Assembly (NCBI RefSeq): GCF_020268605.1
Contig: NZ_CP084222.1
Coordinates: 372,001 to 436,000 of the forward strand
Direction of reading: 5' to 3'
DNA from: Arsenophonus apicola
Lineage (GTDB): Bacteria; Pseudomonadota; Gammaproteobacteria; Enterobacterales; Enterobacteriaceae
DNA: 64,000 nucleotides
In this document: positions 56,235 to 64,000 of the stretch, one piece after another
How the letters are laid out: each line of letters starts with the position of its first letter
Numbering within the stretch: position 1 is the stretch's first letter
Made by a program: the position numbers and the translations under genes
Notes under the pieces: model-generated
Told to the model about the DNA's origin: nothing
Databases searched by the model: none
The model's input: the letters and a program-made list of their open reading frames with translations, nothing else

Positions 56235-58550
56235 CTAACCTCTTATCAGCCCGGCTTGAACAAATTCGCGAAACAATCTTTTCGGTGTCAGAGGGAGGGA
56301 GTTAATCGCAATACCTGTAGCCATTCGTAATGCATTACGGATGGCCGGCGCAGGCGAAATGATGGGCGGCTCGCCTAGTGATTTATGCCCGTATGCTGAT
56401 TGTGGTTCATAGTTGTCGATAAAAACACATTCCAGTTCCGGTAGATCCAGCATGGTGGGCATTTTATAATCAAGTAAATTAGCATTGCGGACAATACCGC
56501 TTTTTTCATCAACGATCAGTTCTTCATATAGAGCCCAACCAATTCCCATTCCCATGCCACCATGGACTTGTCCTTCAGCCAGCTTAGGATTAAGAATGCG
56601 GCCAGAATCATGTAGGTTGAGAATACGATTGATAGTCACCTTACATAGTGGAATATCTACCGTTAAATCGACAAAAGTACAGCCAAATGCTGGCGGGTTA
56701 TTGGTCGTTTTACAGGAAGATTCAGCAGAAAGTTGTCCCCCTAATTCTGGATTGTAAAAAGTATCCATCGCAACATCGGCAACCGTCATGAGAATTTTTT
56801 CTGTCTGGCTGAGAGATACAAGCTTGCCATTGATAATGGTGAGATCGCTCTCTGATTGACTGAGCATAATGGCAGCATGTTGAACAATTTTTTGCCGTAA
56901 CGTCTGGGCGGCTTCTTGTAGTGCCGGTGCGGTGACATAACTTTGCCGCGAACTAAATGCACCAGGATCAAAGGGGGTTATATCGGTATCCTGAGTTGAA
57001 ATAACATTGATCATATTAACAGGCATGCCCAATGTTTCTGCTACCATCTGGGCAAAAACCGTGTCTGAGCCTTGGCCTATTTCGGTGGCGCCTATTTGTA
57101 CATTCACAATACCATCTTGATTTAATAGTAGGCGTGAACTGGCAATTTCAACCCCGGCAGGCCAGGTATTAGAGGTATAACTAAAACAGGCAACGCCAAC
57201 ACCACTACGAATATCACCGCTCATTTGTTGACAGGCCGCTTTACGCGTTTGCCAATTAAATAGTTCGCGTCCTTTGGTCAAACACTCAATTATGCCTGCA
57301 CTTTGGATAATGGAGTGATTAATTGGGTGGCTGTCGCCGGTGCGAGCCGCGTTGATAAGTCGGATCTCTACCGGATCGATGCCTAACTTAGCTGCGGCAT
57401 CATCAAGTAGTGATTCTAATGCAAAAGTAACTTGAGGAGCGCCATAACCACGCATAGCGCCAGCCGAGGGTAGATTGGTGTAACAGGTGGTCGCCTGGTA
57501 GCCAAATGCACTGCGCGGATATAAATAAGCAACTTTATTCGCGGCGGCACCAGCAATTGAGTGGCCATGTGAAGCATAAGCGCCAGTATTGGATAAGACA
57601 TCCAATTGATATCCTTTTAATACTCCGTCGCTAGTGATGCCTAATTCAGCATCGATCCGAAAGGCGTGTCGGGTGCGTGAAGCATAAAAGCACTCTTCGC
57701 GCGAAAGCATCACTTTTACTGGCACACCACCCAGTTTTAGGGTTAAAAACGCGGCCATCGGTTCTTCTAATACGTCTTGTTTGTTACCAAAACCACCACC
57801 AACATGCGGCTTGATAACACGTATTTTAGACCATGACATATCCAGTGCTTGCGCAACGATACGACGTACAATATGTGGGATCTGAGTACTGGAGACGATA
57901 ATAATACGAACGGATTGTTCCATCCAGGCAAAACTGGTAACACTCTCCATGTGACAATGTTGCACAATCGGGGTGGTAAAACGTCCGCTAAATTGATGTT
58001 GGCATTTTTCTATCGCTGATGCAGGTTCATTAGCGGTGATTTGAGTTTGTTTAAGTAGGTTGCCATTACTATGAATATTTATTGCATCAGCGGCTTTAGC
58101 TGCTTCCGGGCAGGTAATAACCGGCAATTCTTCATAGGTTATTTTTACCGCAGCAGCGGCTTTTTCTGCGGTGAGCTCATCCCGAGCGACAACAATAGCA
58201 ATGCCATTACCAAAATGGCGTACATGGCGAGTTAACAATAAACGATCGGCTATATCGCGTTTTTTCGCATCAAGTGTCCAGGCATGTCCGGCAGTAGCGA
58301 AAGGGATCTGGGGAACATCCTGCCAGGTAAATATATTGACTACGCCAGGTAACGCTAATGCCTGACTATAGTCGATTTCAGCAACAAAGCCATGAGCGAT
58401 GGTGCTGCGAACATATTTAGCGTAGAGCATGCCTACCATCGATATATCATCGGCATATTTTGCCCGCCCTGTTACTTTTGTCAGCGCATCGATACGCAAA
58501 TAAGATAAGCCGAGTTGCATCTCCTCGAACTTTTCCTTTTTTTTTAACAT
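56235..58550 (-). CDS. xdhA: Xanthine dehydrogenase molybdenum-binding subunit XdhA
   Basis: The 771-residue protein (E. coli XdhA is 752) has the hydroxylase layout: a TGRAKYADD start, PHVGGGFGNKQD near residue 250, AGAMRGYGAPQ near 375, and GIGWALYEE and YGHKSLGEPP in the last quarter. The N-terminus is about 18 residues longer than in E. coli, so the true start could be at an internal Met. It would oxidise hypoxanthine/xanthine or related purines at a Mo-pterin centre, possibly of the selenium-dependent type given yqeB/yqeC. First gene of xdhABC, preceded by a sigma-54 promoter. Intact. Confidence 0.95.
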   Translation of the reverse strand: MLKKKEKFEEMQLGLSYLRIDALTKVTGRAKYADDISMVGMLYAKYVRSTIAHGFVAEIDYSQALALPGVVNIFTWQDVPQIPFATAGHAWTLDAKKRDIADRLLLTRHVRHFGNGIAIVVARDELTAEKAAAAVKITYEELPVITCPEAAKAADAINIHSNGNLLKQTQITANEPASAIEKCQHQFSGRFTTPIVQHCHMESVTSFAWMEQSVRIIIVSSTQIPHIVRRIVAQALDMSWSKIRVIKPHVGGGFGNKQDVLEEPMAAFLTLKLGGVPVKVMLSREECFYASRTRHAFRIDAELGITSDGVLKGYQLDVLSNTGAYASHGHSIAGAAANKVAYLYPRSAFGYQATTCYTNLPSAGAMRGYGAPQVTFALESLLDDAAAKLGIDPVEIRLINAARTGDSHPINHSIIQSAGIIECLTKGRELFNWQTRKAACQQMSGDIRSGVGVACFSYTSNTWPAGVEIASSRLLLNQDGIVNVQIGATEIGQGSDTVFAQMVAETLGMPVNMINVISTQDTDITPFDPGAFSSRQSYVTAPALQEAAQTLRQKIVQHAAIMLSQSESDLTIINGKLVSLSQTEKILMTVADVAMDTFYNPELGGQLSAESSCKTTNNPPAFGCTFVDLTVDIPLCKVTINRILNLHDSGRILNPKLAEGQVHGGMGMGIGWALYEELIVDEKSGIVRNANLLDYKMPTMLDLPELECVFIDNYEPQSAYGHKSLGEPPIISPAPAIRNALRMATGIAINSLPLTPKRLFREFVQAGLIRG

Positions 58551-58595
58551 TGCTATTTCTCCTGTTGAGAAAAATCAAACTGATCAATGTTAATA

Positions 58596-58611
58596 CGCAA
58601 TATGTATGCCA
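58596..58611 (-). promoter_or_regulatory. Sigma-54 promoter upstream of xdhA
   Basis: The minus strand reads TGGCAT-N5-TTGCG with GG and GC 12 nt apart, a good -24/-12 match. Predicted transcription starts about 35 nt before the xdhA start codon. Together with YgeV (GAFTGA activator) it implies sigma-54 control of purine dehydrogenase. Confidence 0.75.
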
Positions 58612-59052
58612 TTGTGTAAATTGAGCTTATTACAGAGATAAGATTGAGAGGCAGATAAAACTCTAGGCTAAATTTTGTTAGATTAATAAGATAAAGCGCT
58701 GATAAGATAATGACAGCATTTTCATATTGAGAAAGAAAGTATTATTTTGATAATTTTTTCATCGTCTATTATTTTATTTGTCAATTAATAAATATTAAAT
58801 CACTTGGTTATATTTTAATGAATTTATTCTAGATTAATGCATTGTAATTAATTTGTTATTATTACTGCAAGGTTGCTTGAATTATTTTATTTATTATTTG
58901 CTATTGTGTTCGCTGAAAATATTTTTTATTAAAATTGATTAAATGATAATTTATAGTGAAATATTATTAGAGAAACGACATTTTATTAGAAATAGATCAA
59001 AGAATATAACAATAACAATTTTATTATATTAATTAAAATTAAAACGATAAGG
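58612..59052. other. Gene-free AT-rich gap between xdhA and the ABC operon
   Basis: About 440 AT-rich bases without a supported gene between divergent transcription units. It should hold activator-binding sites for the xdhA promoter and a promoter for the ABC operon. I could not place the latter convincingly. Confidence 0.55.
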
Positions 59053-60027
59053 ATGAAGGTTTTGATTAAAATCAATCAATTTAATAAGAAGATAGCAAAT
59101 AAAATATTATTGAATGATATTAATCTAAATATCCACCAGGGTGAGATCCATGCCTTATTAGGTGCCAGTGGTGCAGGTAAATCGACTTTATTACATTGTA
59201 TAAATGGTTTAGAACTTAACGGATGTAATGGTAAACTTGAATGTAATAATATTAATGTTATGAACTTATCCGGTTTATCTTTACGTCGTTATAGAAAAAA
59301 TATTGGCATGATTTTTCAAGATTTTGCCTTAATGCAAAGAAAAACGGTTATTGAAAATATTATGCTACCAATGCAATGTTGGAATATTGCCCCCGCTATA
59401 AGAGATAGACGCGCAAAAGAGCTGCTGGAATTAGTTGGCTTAGAAGATAGGTCGCAATATCGACCAGCAGCATTATCTGGTGGTCAACAGCAACGAGTGG
59501 CAATCGCTCGGGCTCTCGCCTTACAGCCAAAGGTGGTATTATGCGATGAGGCAACTTCAGCTTTAGATCCTGTTACTAGCCATGCTTTACTTGAGCTTAT
59601 TAAACGTATTAATCGTGTTTTGAATGTGACTATTGTTATGGTTACTCACCAATTAGACATAGCGAAACGTATTTGTAACAGTATGTCGATTATTGAAAAT
59701 GGAAAAATTACGCTATCGGGAATAACAAAAAATATTTTTGTCACTGAACCGCCTGCATTAAGACGACTTGTTGGGCTTGAAAATATTGACATAAAACCTG
59801 GTGAAACCGGCTTTAAATTAATGATAGCGGATCATAGTAATGACGGATCCATTATTATTGATTTGTTCAATATTATTGGTAAAAATTTTAAAATGCTGTA
59901 TTTGCGCTCAGAATATTTATTAAACGAATTGATTCATTTTTATTATCTGTCAATAAAAAATGAATTTTGTCATAAAGCTAAAGATTTTTTTACCATCAAT
60001 GATATCTGTTTTAATACCATAAATTAA
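59053..60027 (+). CDS. MetN-like ABC transporter ATP-binding protein
   Basis: The 324-residue protein has Walker A GASGAGKST near residue 37, signature LSGGQQQRVAIARALAL near 143, Walker B VVLCDEATSALDP, and the H-loop VMVTHQ. It resembles methionine-type importer ATPases (MetN, about 343). The C-terminal 75 residues are a poorly conserved NIL-like regulatory tail with a GSIIIDLFNIIG stretch. It would power import with the two downstream components. The ribosome site (AAGG) is unusually close to the ATG; an internal TTG at 59062 is possible. First gene of the operon. Confidence 0.88.
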   Translation: MKVLIKINQFNKKIANKILLNDINLNIHQGEIHALLGASGAGKSTLLHCINGLELNGCNGKLECNNINVMNLSGLSLRRYRKNIGMIFQDFALMQRKTVIENIMLPMQCWNIAPAIRDRRAKELLELVGLEDRSQYRPAALSGGQQQRVAIARALALQPKVVLCDEATSALDPVTSHALLELIKRINRVLNVTIVMVTHQLDIAKRICNSMSIIENGKITLSGITKNIFVTEPPALRRLVGLENIDIKPGETGFKLMIADHSNDGSIIIDLFNIIGKNFKMLYLRSEYLLNELIHFYYLSIKNEFCHKAKDFFTINDICFNTIN

Positions 60028-60065
60028 CAATTTTATATTATTTGACTATTATGCAGGTCGAAAAT

Positions 60066-60740
60066 ATGTTTCTTAATATTAAAACCACCCAAGTTTTCGA
60101 TTATCTACCGTTAATTATTATTCCTGCCATATTAGCAACATTAAAAATGTTATTTTTGTCGTTGATATTAGGTTTAATTATCGGTTTTTTTATTGGTGTT
60201 TTTCTGGTTTTATTTTCACCTGATGGGTTAATGCCAAAAAAAATTATCTATCATTCTCTTAATGGTTTGGTCAATTTTGTCCGCTCCTTTCCGGTTATTA
60301 TTTTAATTGTTGCACTTATTCCATTCACCCGTTTCATTATTGGTACATCTGTCGGTTGGCAAGCGGCAGTTGTACCTTTAACCATATCGGCATTTTGTGC
60401 GATTGCCAGATTAATTGAGAATTCATTACTTGAAGTTGATAAAAAAGTTATTCTGGCAGCAAAATCTTTTGGCGCCAGCAATCGGCAAATTATCTTTAAT
60501 GTCATGTTGATTGAGGCTTTACCTGCCATTTTTTCCAATCTGGTTTTTTCATCAATTCAAGTATTGGCAAACACCACTCTAGCCGGCGCGGTTGGTGCGG
60601 GTGGATTAGGGGCGATGGCCCTCACTTTTGGTTATCAACGTTTTGATGAGATGATGATGTATTCGATAGTGTTAGTTTTAACGATTTTGGTCTTTATTAT
60701 ACAAAGTGTCGGTAGTCATCTTTATAAAAAATTAAAATAA
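60066..60740 (+). CDS. MetI-like ABC transporter permease
   Basis: The start is set at the ATG at 60066 (a CAGG-like site 9-10 nt upstream); 60051 is an alternative. The 224-residue protein has about five to six membrane segments and a cytoplasmic EAA loop (LLEVDKKVILAAKSFGASNRQI) that docks the ATPase. A NTTLAGAVGAGGLGAMALTFGYQRFDEMMM region is typical of MetI. It imports its substrate with the MetN- and NlpA-like partners. Intact. Confidence 0.88.
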   Translation: MFLNIKTTQVFDYLPLIIIPAILATLKMLFLSLILGLIIGFFIGVFLVLFSPDGLMPKKIIYHSLNGLVNFVRSFPVIILIVALIPFTRFIIGTSVGWQAAVVPLTISAFCAIARLIENSLLEVDKKVILAAKSFGASNRQIIFNVMLIEALPAIFSNLVFSSIQVLANTTLAGAVGAGGLGAMALTFGYQRFDEMMMYSIVLVLTILVFIIQSVGSHLYKKLK

Positions 60741-60776
60741 TGTTTTATATTGAAAATTATAGTTAAGGAAGGTTTT

Positions 60777-61619
60777 GTGAATACACAAAATATGTGGCTG
60801 GAAGCGATGCTTGATCTTGCACGTCAGCCTGTTGGTATTCGTTTTTTATATAATGATGAGCTGTATAACCGCTGTGAAACAGCAGAAGCTTCAGCGCCTT
60901 TACCCTACTGTTTGGCAGTAAGAAATGCGTCGCTTGGTACAGCTTGTAAACTTAATATCAAAAAAATGGCGTGCCTGTCAGGCGCGCGAGCGCTGGGTGT
61001 TTTAAAATCGGAAGAAGATATTGTTAGCCTTAATGATATTAGTTCCGGCCATCGAAGTTACCAAATGGGACTCTATGCTAATTATGCCATTAGCCATCAA
61101 GTTGCTAAGGATATGGTATATTGTCAGCATCAGGTCCAAGGCATTGAAATTAAACCTTTCTCTTTATATACGGCATCCCAACCCGACGTGGTGATTATTG
61201 TCACTAATTCTTTAAATATGATGCGGATCGTGCAAGGATATGCTTATCATTTTGGTCAATTAAAGGATACTAAAGTTACTGGTAATCAAGCTATATGCCA
61301 AGAGTGTACCTCTTATCCCTTTGAGCGGGATCAGGTTAATTTCTCCTTTCTATGCTCTGGCACGCGTCATGTGGCAAAGTGGCATGATGATGAGATCAGT
61401 ATCGGTATTCCTTTTCATTATCTCGATAAGATTATTGATGGCATTTGTCAAACGGCCAATCCAATGGATAGCAATAAAGCAAAAAAATTGATATTGCAGA
61501 AAGCCGCTAAGTATGGATTGTCTAATCAAATAGATATAAAGCTAGGTAATAACTATTACACGGGTGGCTATGGTACCTTGGAATACCATAGACGCAAAAA
61601 TAATCAAATTATAAAATAG
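60777..61619 (+). CDS. DUF169-family protein within an ABC importer operon
   Basis: The start is GTG at 60777, preceded by AAGGA with 7 nt spacing; the frame extends further upstream but without a ribosome site. The 280-residue protein matches DUF169 by its PYCLAVRNASLG segment and the CLSGARALGV motif, and has about eight cysteines spread along its length, including CQECTSYPF near residue 183. The family is soluble and uncharacterised; cysteine placement suggests metal or cofactor binding. It sits between the permease and the binding protein, so it probably handles the imported compound. Function is unknown to me. Confidence 0.8.
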   Translation: MNTQNMWLEAMLDLARQPVGIRFLYNDELYNRCETAEASAPLPYCLAVRNASLGTACKLNIKKMACLSGARALGVLKSEEDIVSLNDISSGHRSYQMGLYANYAISHQVAKDMVYCQHQVQGIEIKPFSLYTASQPDVVIIVTNSLNMMRIVQGYAYHFGQLKDTKVTGNQAICQECTSYPFERDQVNFSFLCSGTRHVAKWHDDEISIGIPFHYLDKIIDGICQTANPMDSNKAKKLILQKAAKYGLSNQIDIKLGNNYYTGGYGTLEYHRRKNNQIIK

Positions 61620-61639
61620 TCTTGCTAAGAGAATTTACA

Positions 61640-62452
61640 ATGAAGAAATTCATTTATACGTTGATTTCAATAGTTATTGTTTTGTTTATATTAGGTCGTT
61701 ATCTTGCATCAATAGTGAAAGATTCTGATACCCATAACCTATTAAAAAAACGAATCGGCTGTAGCGGAATTTTGTGTGATATTGTCGATTTTAGCGCCGG
61801 CGTGATGGCCGAACACGGTATTCAAACTGAACGTGTTTTTATGGATAATGCCGTTAATATTTTACATGCCGTGAATGATGGTAGTGTGGATGCCGGGTTA
61901 GGGGTACATGAAAAGTTTTTAGCCTACTTTAACGAAAAAAATAATGCCAATTTGGTAATGGTTAAACCCTATCCATTCACAACTGGGATTGGGTTATATT
62001 CAGAAAAATACCACTCGCTGGCGGATTTTCCTGTCGGCGCTAAAATTGCCATTATGAATGATGCCATGAATATGGATCGCGCGCTAACCATGCTGCAACA
62101 GGCCGGTTTAATTATATTGGATGCCAATAAAAAAAGTAATTACAGTCTGTTGGATATTATAGAGAATCCGCGCAAAATTACTTTTATCGACGTAGATCAA
62201 ACACAAACCGTAAGCGCGTTACCGGATTTGGATGGGGCAGTGGCTTTTTTCACTCATATCTATAATGCCGGCAAACAGGTGAATTCCTATATCATTCGTG
62301 ATAAAGATGCTCAGCAATTTCCAATAGGATTTGTGGTTAAAAGTGAGAATGCTAAGCTACAGTGGGCAAAACTTCTCGCTGACAGTGTACGTACCCAGTC
62401 AGTGCGAGTAAGCGTACAAAATAATTTTAATGGTGTATTCGATTATTACTAA
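61640..62452 (+). CDS. MetQ/NlpA-like substrate-binding protein without a lipobox
   Basis: The start is ATG at 61640 (AAGAG 8 nt upstream), giving 270 residues. An N-terminal hydrophobic anchor of about residues 4-24 has no Cys at a lipobox, unlike MetQ/NlpA lipoproteins, so it may stay anchored as a signal anchor or be cleaved. The body resembles NlpA: VFMDNAVNILHAVNDGSVDAGLGVHEKF, then GLYSEKYHSLADFPVGAKIAIMND near residue 120. It would bind the ligand in the periplasm for the importer. The last gene of the operon; a palindrome follows. Confidence 0.82.
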   Translation: MKKFIYTLISIVIVLFILGRYLASIVKDSDTHNLLKKRIGCSGILCDIVDFSAGVMAEHGIQTERVFMDNAVNILHAVNDGSVDAGLGVHEKFLAYFNEKNNANLVMVKPYPFTTGIGLYSEKYHSLADFPVGAKIAIMNDAMNMDRALTMLQQAGLIILDANKKSNYSLLDIIENPRKITFIDVDQTQTVSALPDLDGAVAFFTHIYNAGKQVNSYIIRDKDAQQFPIGFVVKSENAKLQWAKLLADSVRTQSVRVSVQNNFNGVFDYY

Positions 62453-62556
62453 TATTCAAATCGTGGGTTTGGTGTAGTGATATCTGTTATTGGTTTTTAA
62501 CTAACAGTATAAATAATATCAACGCAATGACTGATTTATAGTTTCAATCATCGCCG

Positions 62557-62578
62557 ATGGCCAATTTAAATTGGCCAT
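62557..62578 (+). terminator. Probable terminator after the ABC operon
   Basis: A perfect 22-nt palindrome (ATGGCCAA on the left arm, TTGGCCAT on the right, with TTTAAA between) is followed by a T-rich tract TTTCTTTCTTTT on the plus strand. It lies between convergent gene ends, so it may also serve the opposite strand. Confidence 0.6.
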
Positions 62579-62638
62579 GATTTCTTTCTTTTGCGCATTG
62601 CTCTACTAGTAAAACCAATCTGGTAAATCAGCTAGCGC

Positions 62639-63793
62639 TTAAAAGTAGGTGGGTAATTCGGTTATCAACTGGTAGGTTGTTGGAAATTTTTTAGCCATAT
62701 CTGCCTCATTTAAACGCATTCTACTTTGGTAGTTAATAAATAAATTCATATGGTGTTGGTTAATAAAAATATCCTTACCACTAAAATTAGGCGCTGCTAA
62801 CATGGTTAATTCCGACCATTTCTTATTTTGACTTTCATTGCCTACTTTCCGCTCAGCAGAAAAATAGTCTCTTATGGTGTAGACATTTTTTCTCATCAGC
62901 TGATATTTGGGCAGATCAGCTAACATGATATCGTAATATTGTAACATTGCTTCATCAGTCAGAGAGAGGGTATTATTAAGTTTTACTCCCCAAGATATTA
63001 ATTGTTTTTCCACTAAACAACGCACGATTCTGCCTGGCTCGGTAAAATCTGTTGGCAGTTTTTTTACCCCATCACCGGTTTCTGACGCATTACCCACCAC
63101 CGTAGCATGGCGTCCGGGCATAGCATAAATCGCAATTTTACCGCGCACGTCTAAATTATTGGGCATGACGGGGGTGAAACCCAGCGAGGCTTCATGGCGT
63201 GCATAGACAACATAATAGTCGTGGACATTGGATTTAATCTTAGTGCGATGTTCAGCAAACTGAAGTAAACCTGGTACGGGATCGATGGCAAATATATTAA
63301 CCTTGATATGACACAATTTAGGATCTTTAGCCATTGCATTTGCCATCATATGGCAGGTTACCCCGCCGCGACTCCAGCCGACCAAATTGACGACTTCGAT
63401 GGGTTGGCTATTGGTGGTTCGGATTTGGAACTGTTTTTTTTGCGCGATATAGCCTGGTTGTTGGGCAAAGAATGAAGGATCAGCTTTCAGCACAGCTAGC
63501 GCATGTGCTACGTTATTTTCCCATCCTTTGCCAAGCAACTGTCCCATAATATTATGGTGATTACCAGGTTTTACCCATTTTTCCTTTTCTTGTAAATTTC
63601 CACTACCCGGGCCATCGACAATGGTCCAACTATAAAATTCTTGTGCAGCCATATTTTTTGCTAAAGTGGAAATTAATTCACCTTCATGAAAGAACCAGGC
63701 ACTATTTTTATCTTTATCCTCGAGGACAGTATTGGGTGTACTGTCGTTGCGATTTGAACCAGTACCGCAAAAAAATAGGGTAAATATAGACAT
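62639..63793 (-). CDS. Putative alpha/beta-hydrolase (DUF2235/Tle1-like), function unknown
   Basis: The 384-residue protein begins FTLFFCGTGSNRND, resembling the FDGTxN start of DUF2235-type hydrolases. A nucleophile elbow GWSRGG near residue 154 is followed by FAIDPVPG (candidate Asp) near 193, and by GRHATVVG (candidate His) near 245. No signal peptide or membrane segment is apparent. Some relatives are type VI lipase effectors, but no type VI gene, immunity gene or adaptor is near, so I do not call it an effector. An AGGA site lies 7 nt before the ATG. The 207 bases to its right are gene-free. Confidence 0.6.
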   Translation of the reverse strand: MSIFTLFFCGTGSNRNDSTPNTVLEDKDKNSAWFFHEGELISTLAKNMAAQEFYSWTIVDGPGSGNLQEKEKWVKPGNHHNIMGQLLGKGWENNVAHALAVLKADPSFFAQQPGYIAQKKQFQIRTTNSQPIEVVNLVGWSRGGVTCHMMANAMAKDPKLCHIKVNIFAIDPVPGLLQFAEHRTKIKSNVHDYYVVYARHEASLGFTPVMPNNLDVRGKIAIYAMPGRHATVVGNASETGDGVKKLPTDFTEPGRIVRCLVEKQLISWGVKLNNTLSLTDEAMLQYYDIMLADLPKYQLMRKNVYTIRDYFSAERKVGNESQNKKWSELTMLAAPNFSGKDIFINQHHMNLFINYQSRMRLNEADMAKKFPTTYQLITELPTYF

Positions 63794-64000
63794 TTTTTAT
63801 CCTGTATCAGTCAATATGAGATCATCATGATGGTCATCCACGGCAGATAAAGATGCCCATCAGCGCAATATAAACAAATCATTAATTCTAATGAGCAAGG
63901 TCTGGTCGCTAGCCATATTTCGCAAAATACATTTTGTCATTCTTAAGAATGGCTTTTACTGCGAGATTGCTTGTTCTATTTAATAACTATTCGAATACAT

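Noticed and set aside
62639..63793. Type VI secretion lipase effector
   Set aside because: No VgrG, PAAR, adaptor or immunity gene nearby; only the hydrolase motifs are seen.

Overview
The window is AT-rich gammaproteobacterial DNA. Gene content and protein similarity point to an enterobacterium of the Morganellaceae type (Providencia/Arsenophonus-like). This placement is inferred from remembered family sequences, not from a search. Many genes collinear with Salmonella or E. coli loci are intact next to genes disabled by a single base. That pattern suggests a host-associated lineage in early genome decay, although single-base indels could also be sequencing errors.

Region 1 (1-17856) is a Salmonella SPI-1 (Inv/Prg/Spa) type III secretion locus. 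On the minus strand, reading right to left, it runs invF-invG-invE-invA-invB-invC-invI-invJ-spaO-spaP-spaQ-spaR-spaS-sicA and then a SipB-like translocator that leaves the window at base 1. A divergent plus-strand operon carries prgH-prgI-prgJ-prgK-orgA-orgB. Gene order and lengths match Salmonella closely. However, invA (export gate) has an in-frame TAG and invC (ATPase) an in-frame TAA, so the machine as read would not be functional.

Region 2 (17898-32930) is an accessory island starting at a tRNA-Leu(CAA) gene. It holds a type I restriction-modification operon with intact hsdM and hsdS but an hsdR broken by a frameshift and a nonsense codon. A fragment of one Mrr-like endonuclease and a complete second Mrr-like gene are also present. 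A three-gene regulator / NCS1 permease / nitrilase-family amidase operon lies between the two Mrr-like loci. The island ends with a serralysin metalloprotease that carries an unusual acidic plus Tyr/Asn/Cys-rich insertion in its RTX region.

Region 3 (32933-58611) is the E. coli-type anaerobic purine / selenium-dependent molybdenum hydroxylase cluster in nearly the same order as E. coli: xdhA-xdhB-xdhC, ygeV, ygeW-ygeX-ygeY-hyuA-yqeA, yqeB and yqeC, mocA, ygfK-ssnA-ygfM-xdhD, ghxQ. Only xanQ and guaD are missing from the E. coli arrangement. The genes would import purines, oxidise or deaminate and open the ring, and recover ammonia, carbamoyl groups and ATP. YgeV is a sigma-54 activator, and good -24/-12 promoters lie before ygfK and xdhA. 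ygfK and ygeV carry one-base frameshifts and ygeW a nonsense codon.

Region 4 (59053-63793) is a plus-strand operon: a MetN-like ATPase, a MetI-like permease, a DUF169 protein and a MetQ/NlpA-like binding protein without a lipobox. It is followed by a convergent putative alpha/beta-hydrolase with a Ser-Asp-His-type arrangement. The ABC operon with an embedded DUF169 protein beside xdhABC, and the serralysin insertion, are the most novel-looking elements.
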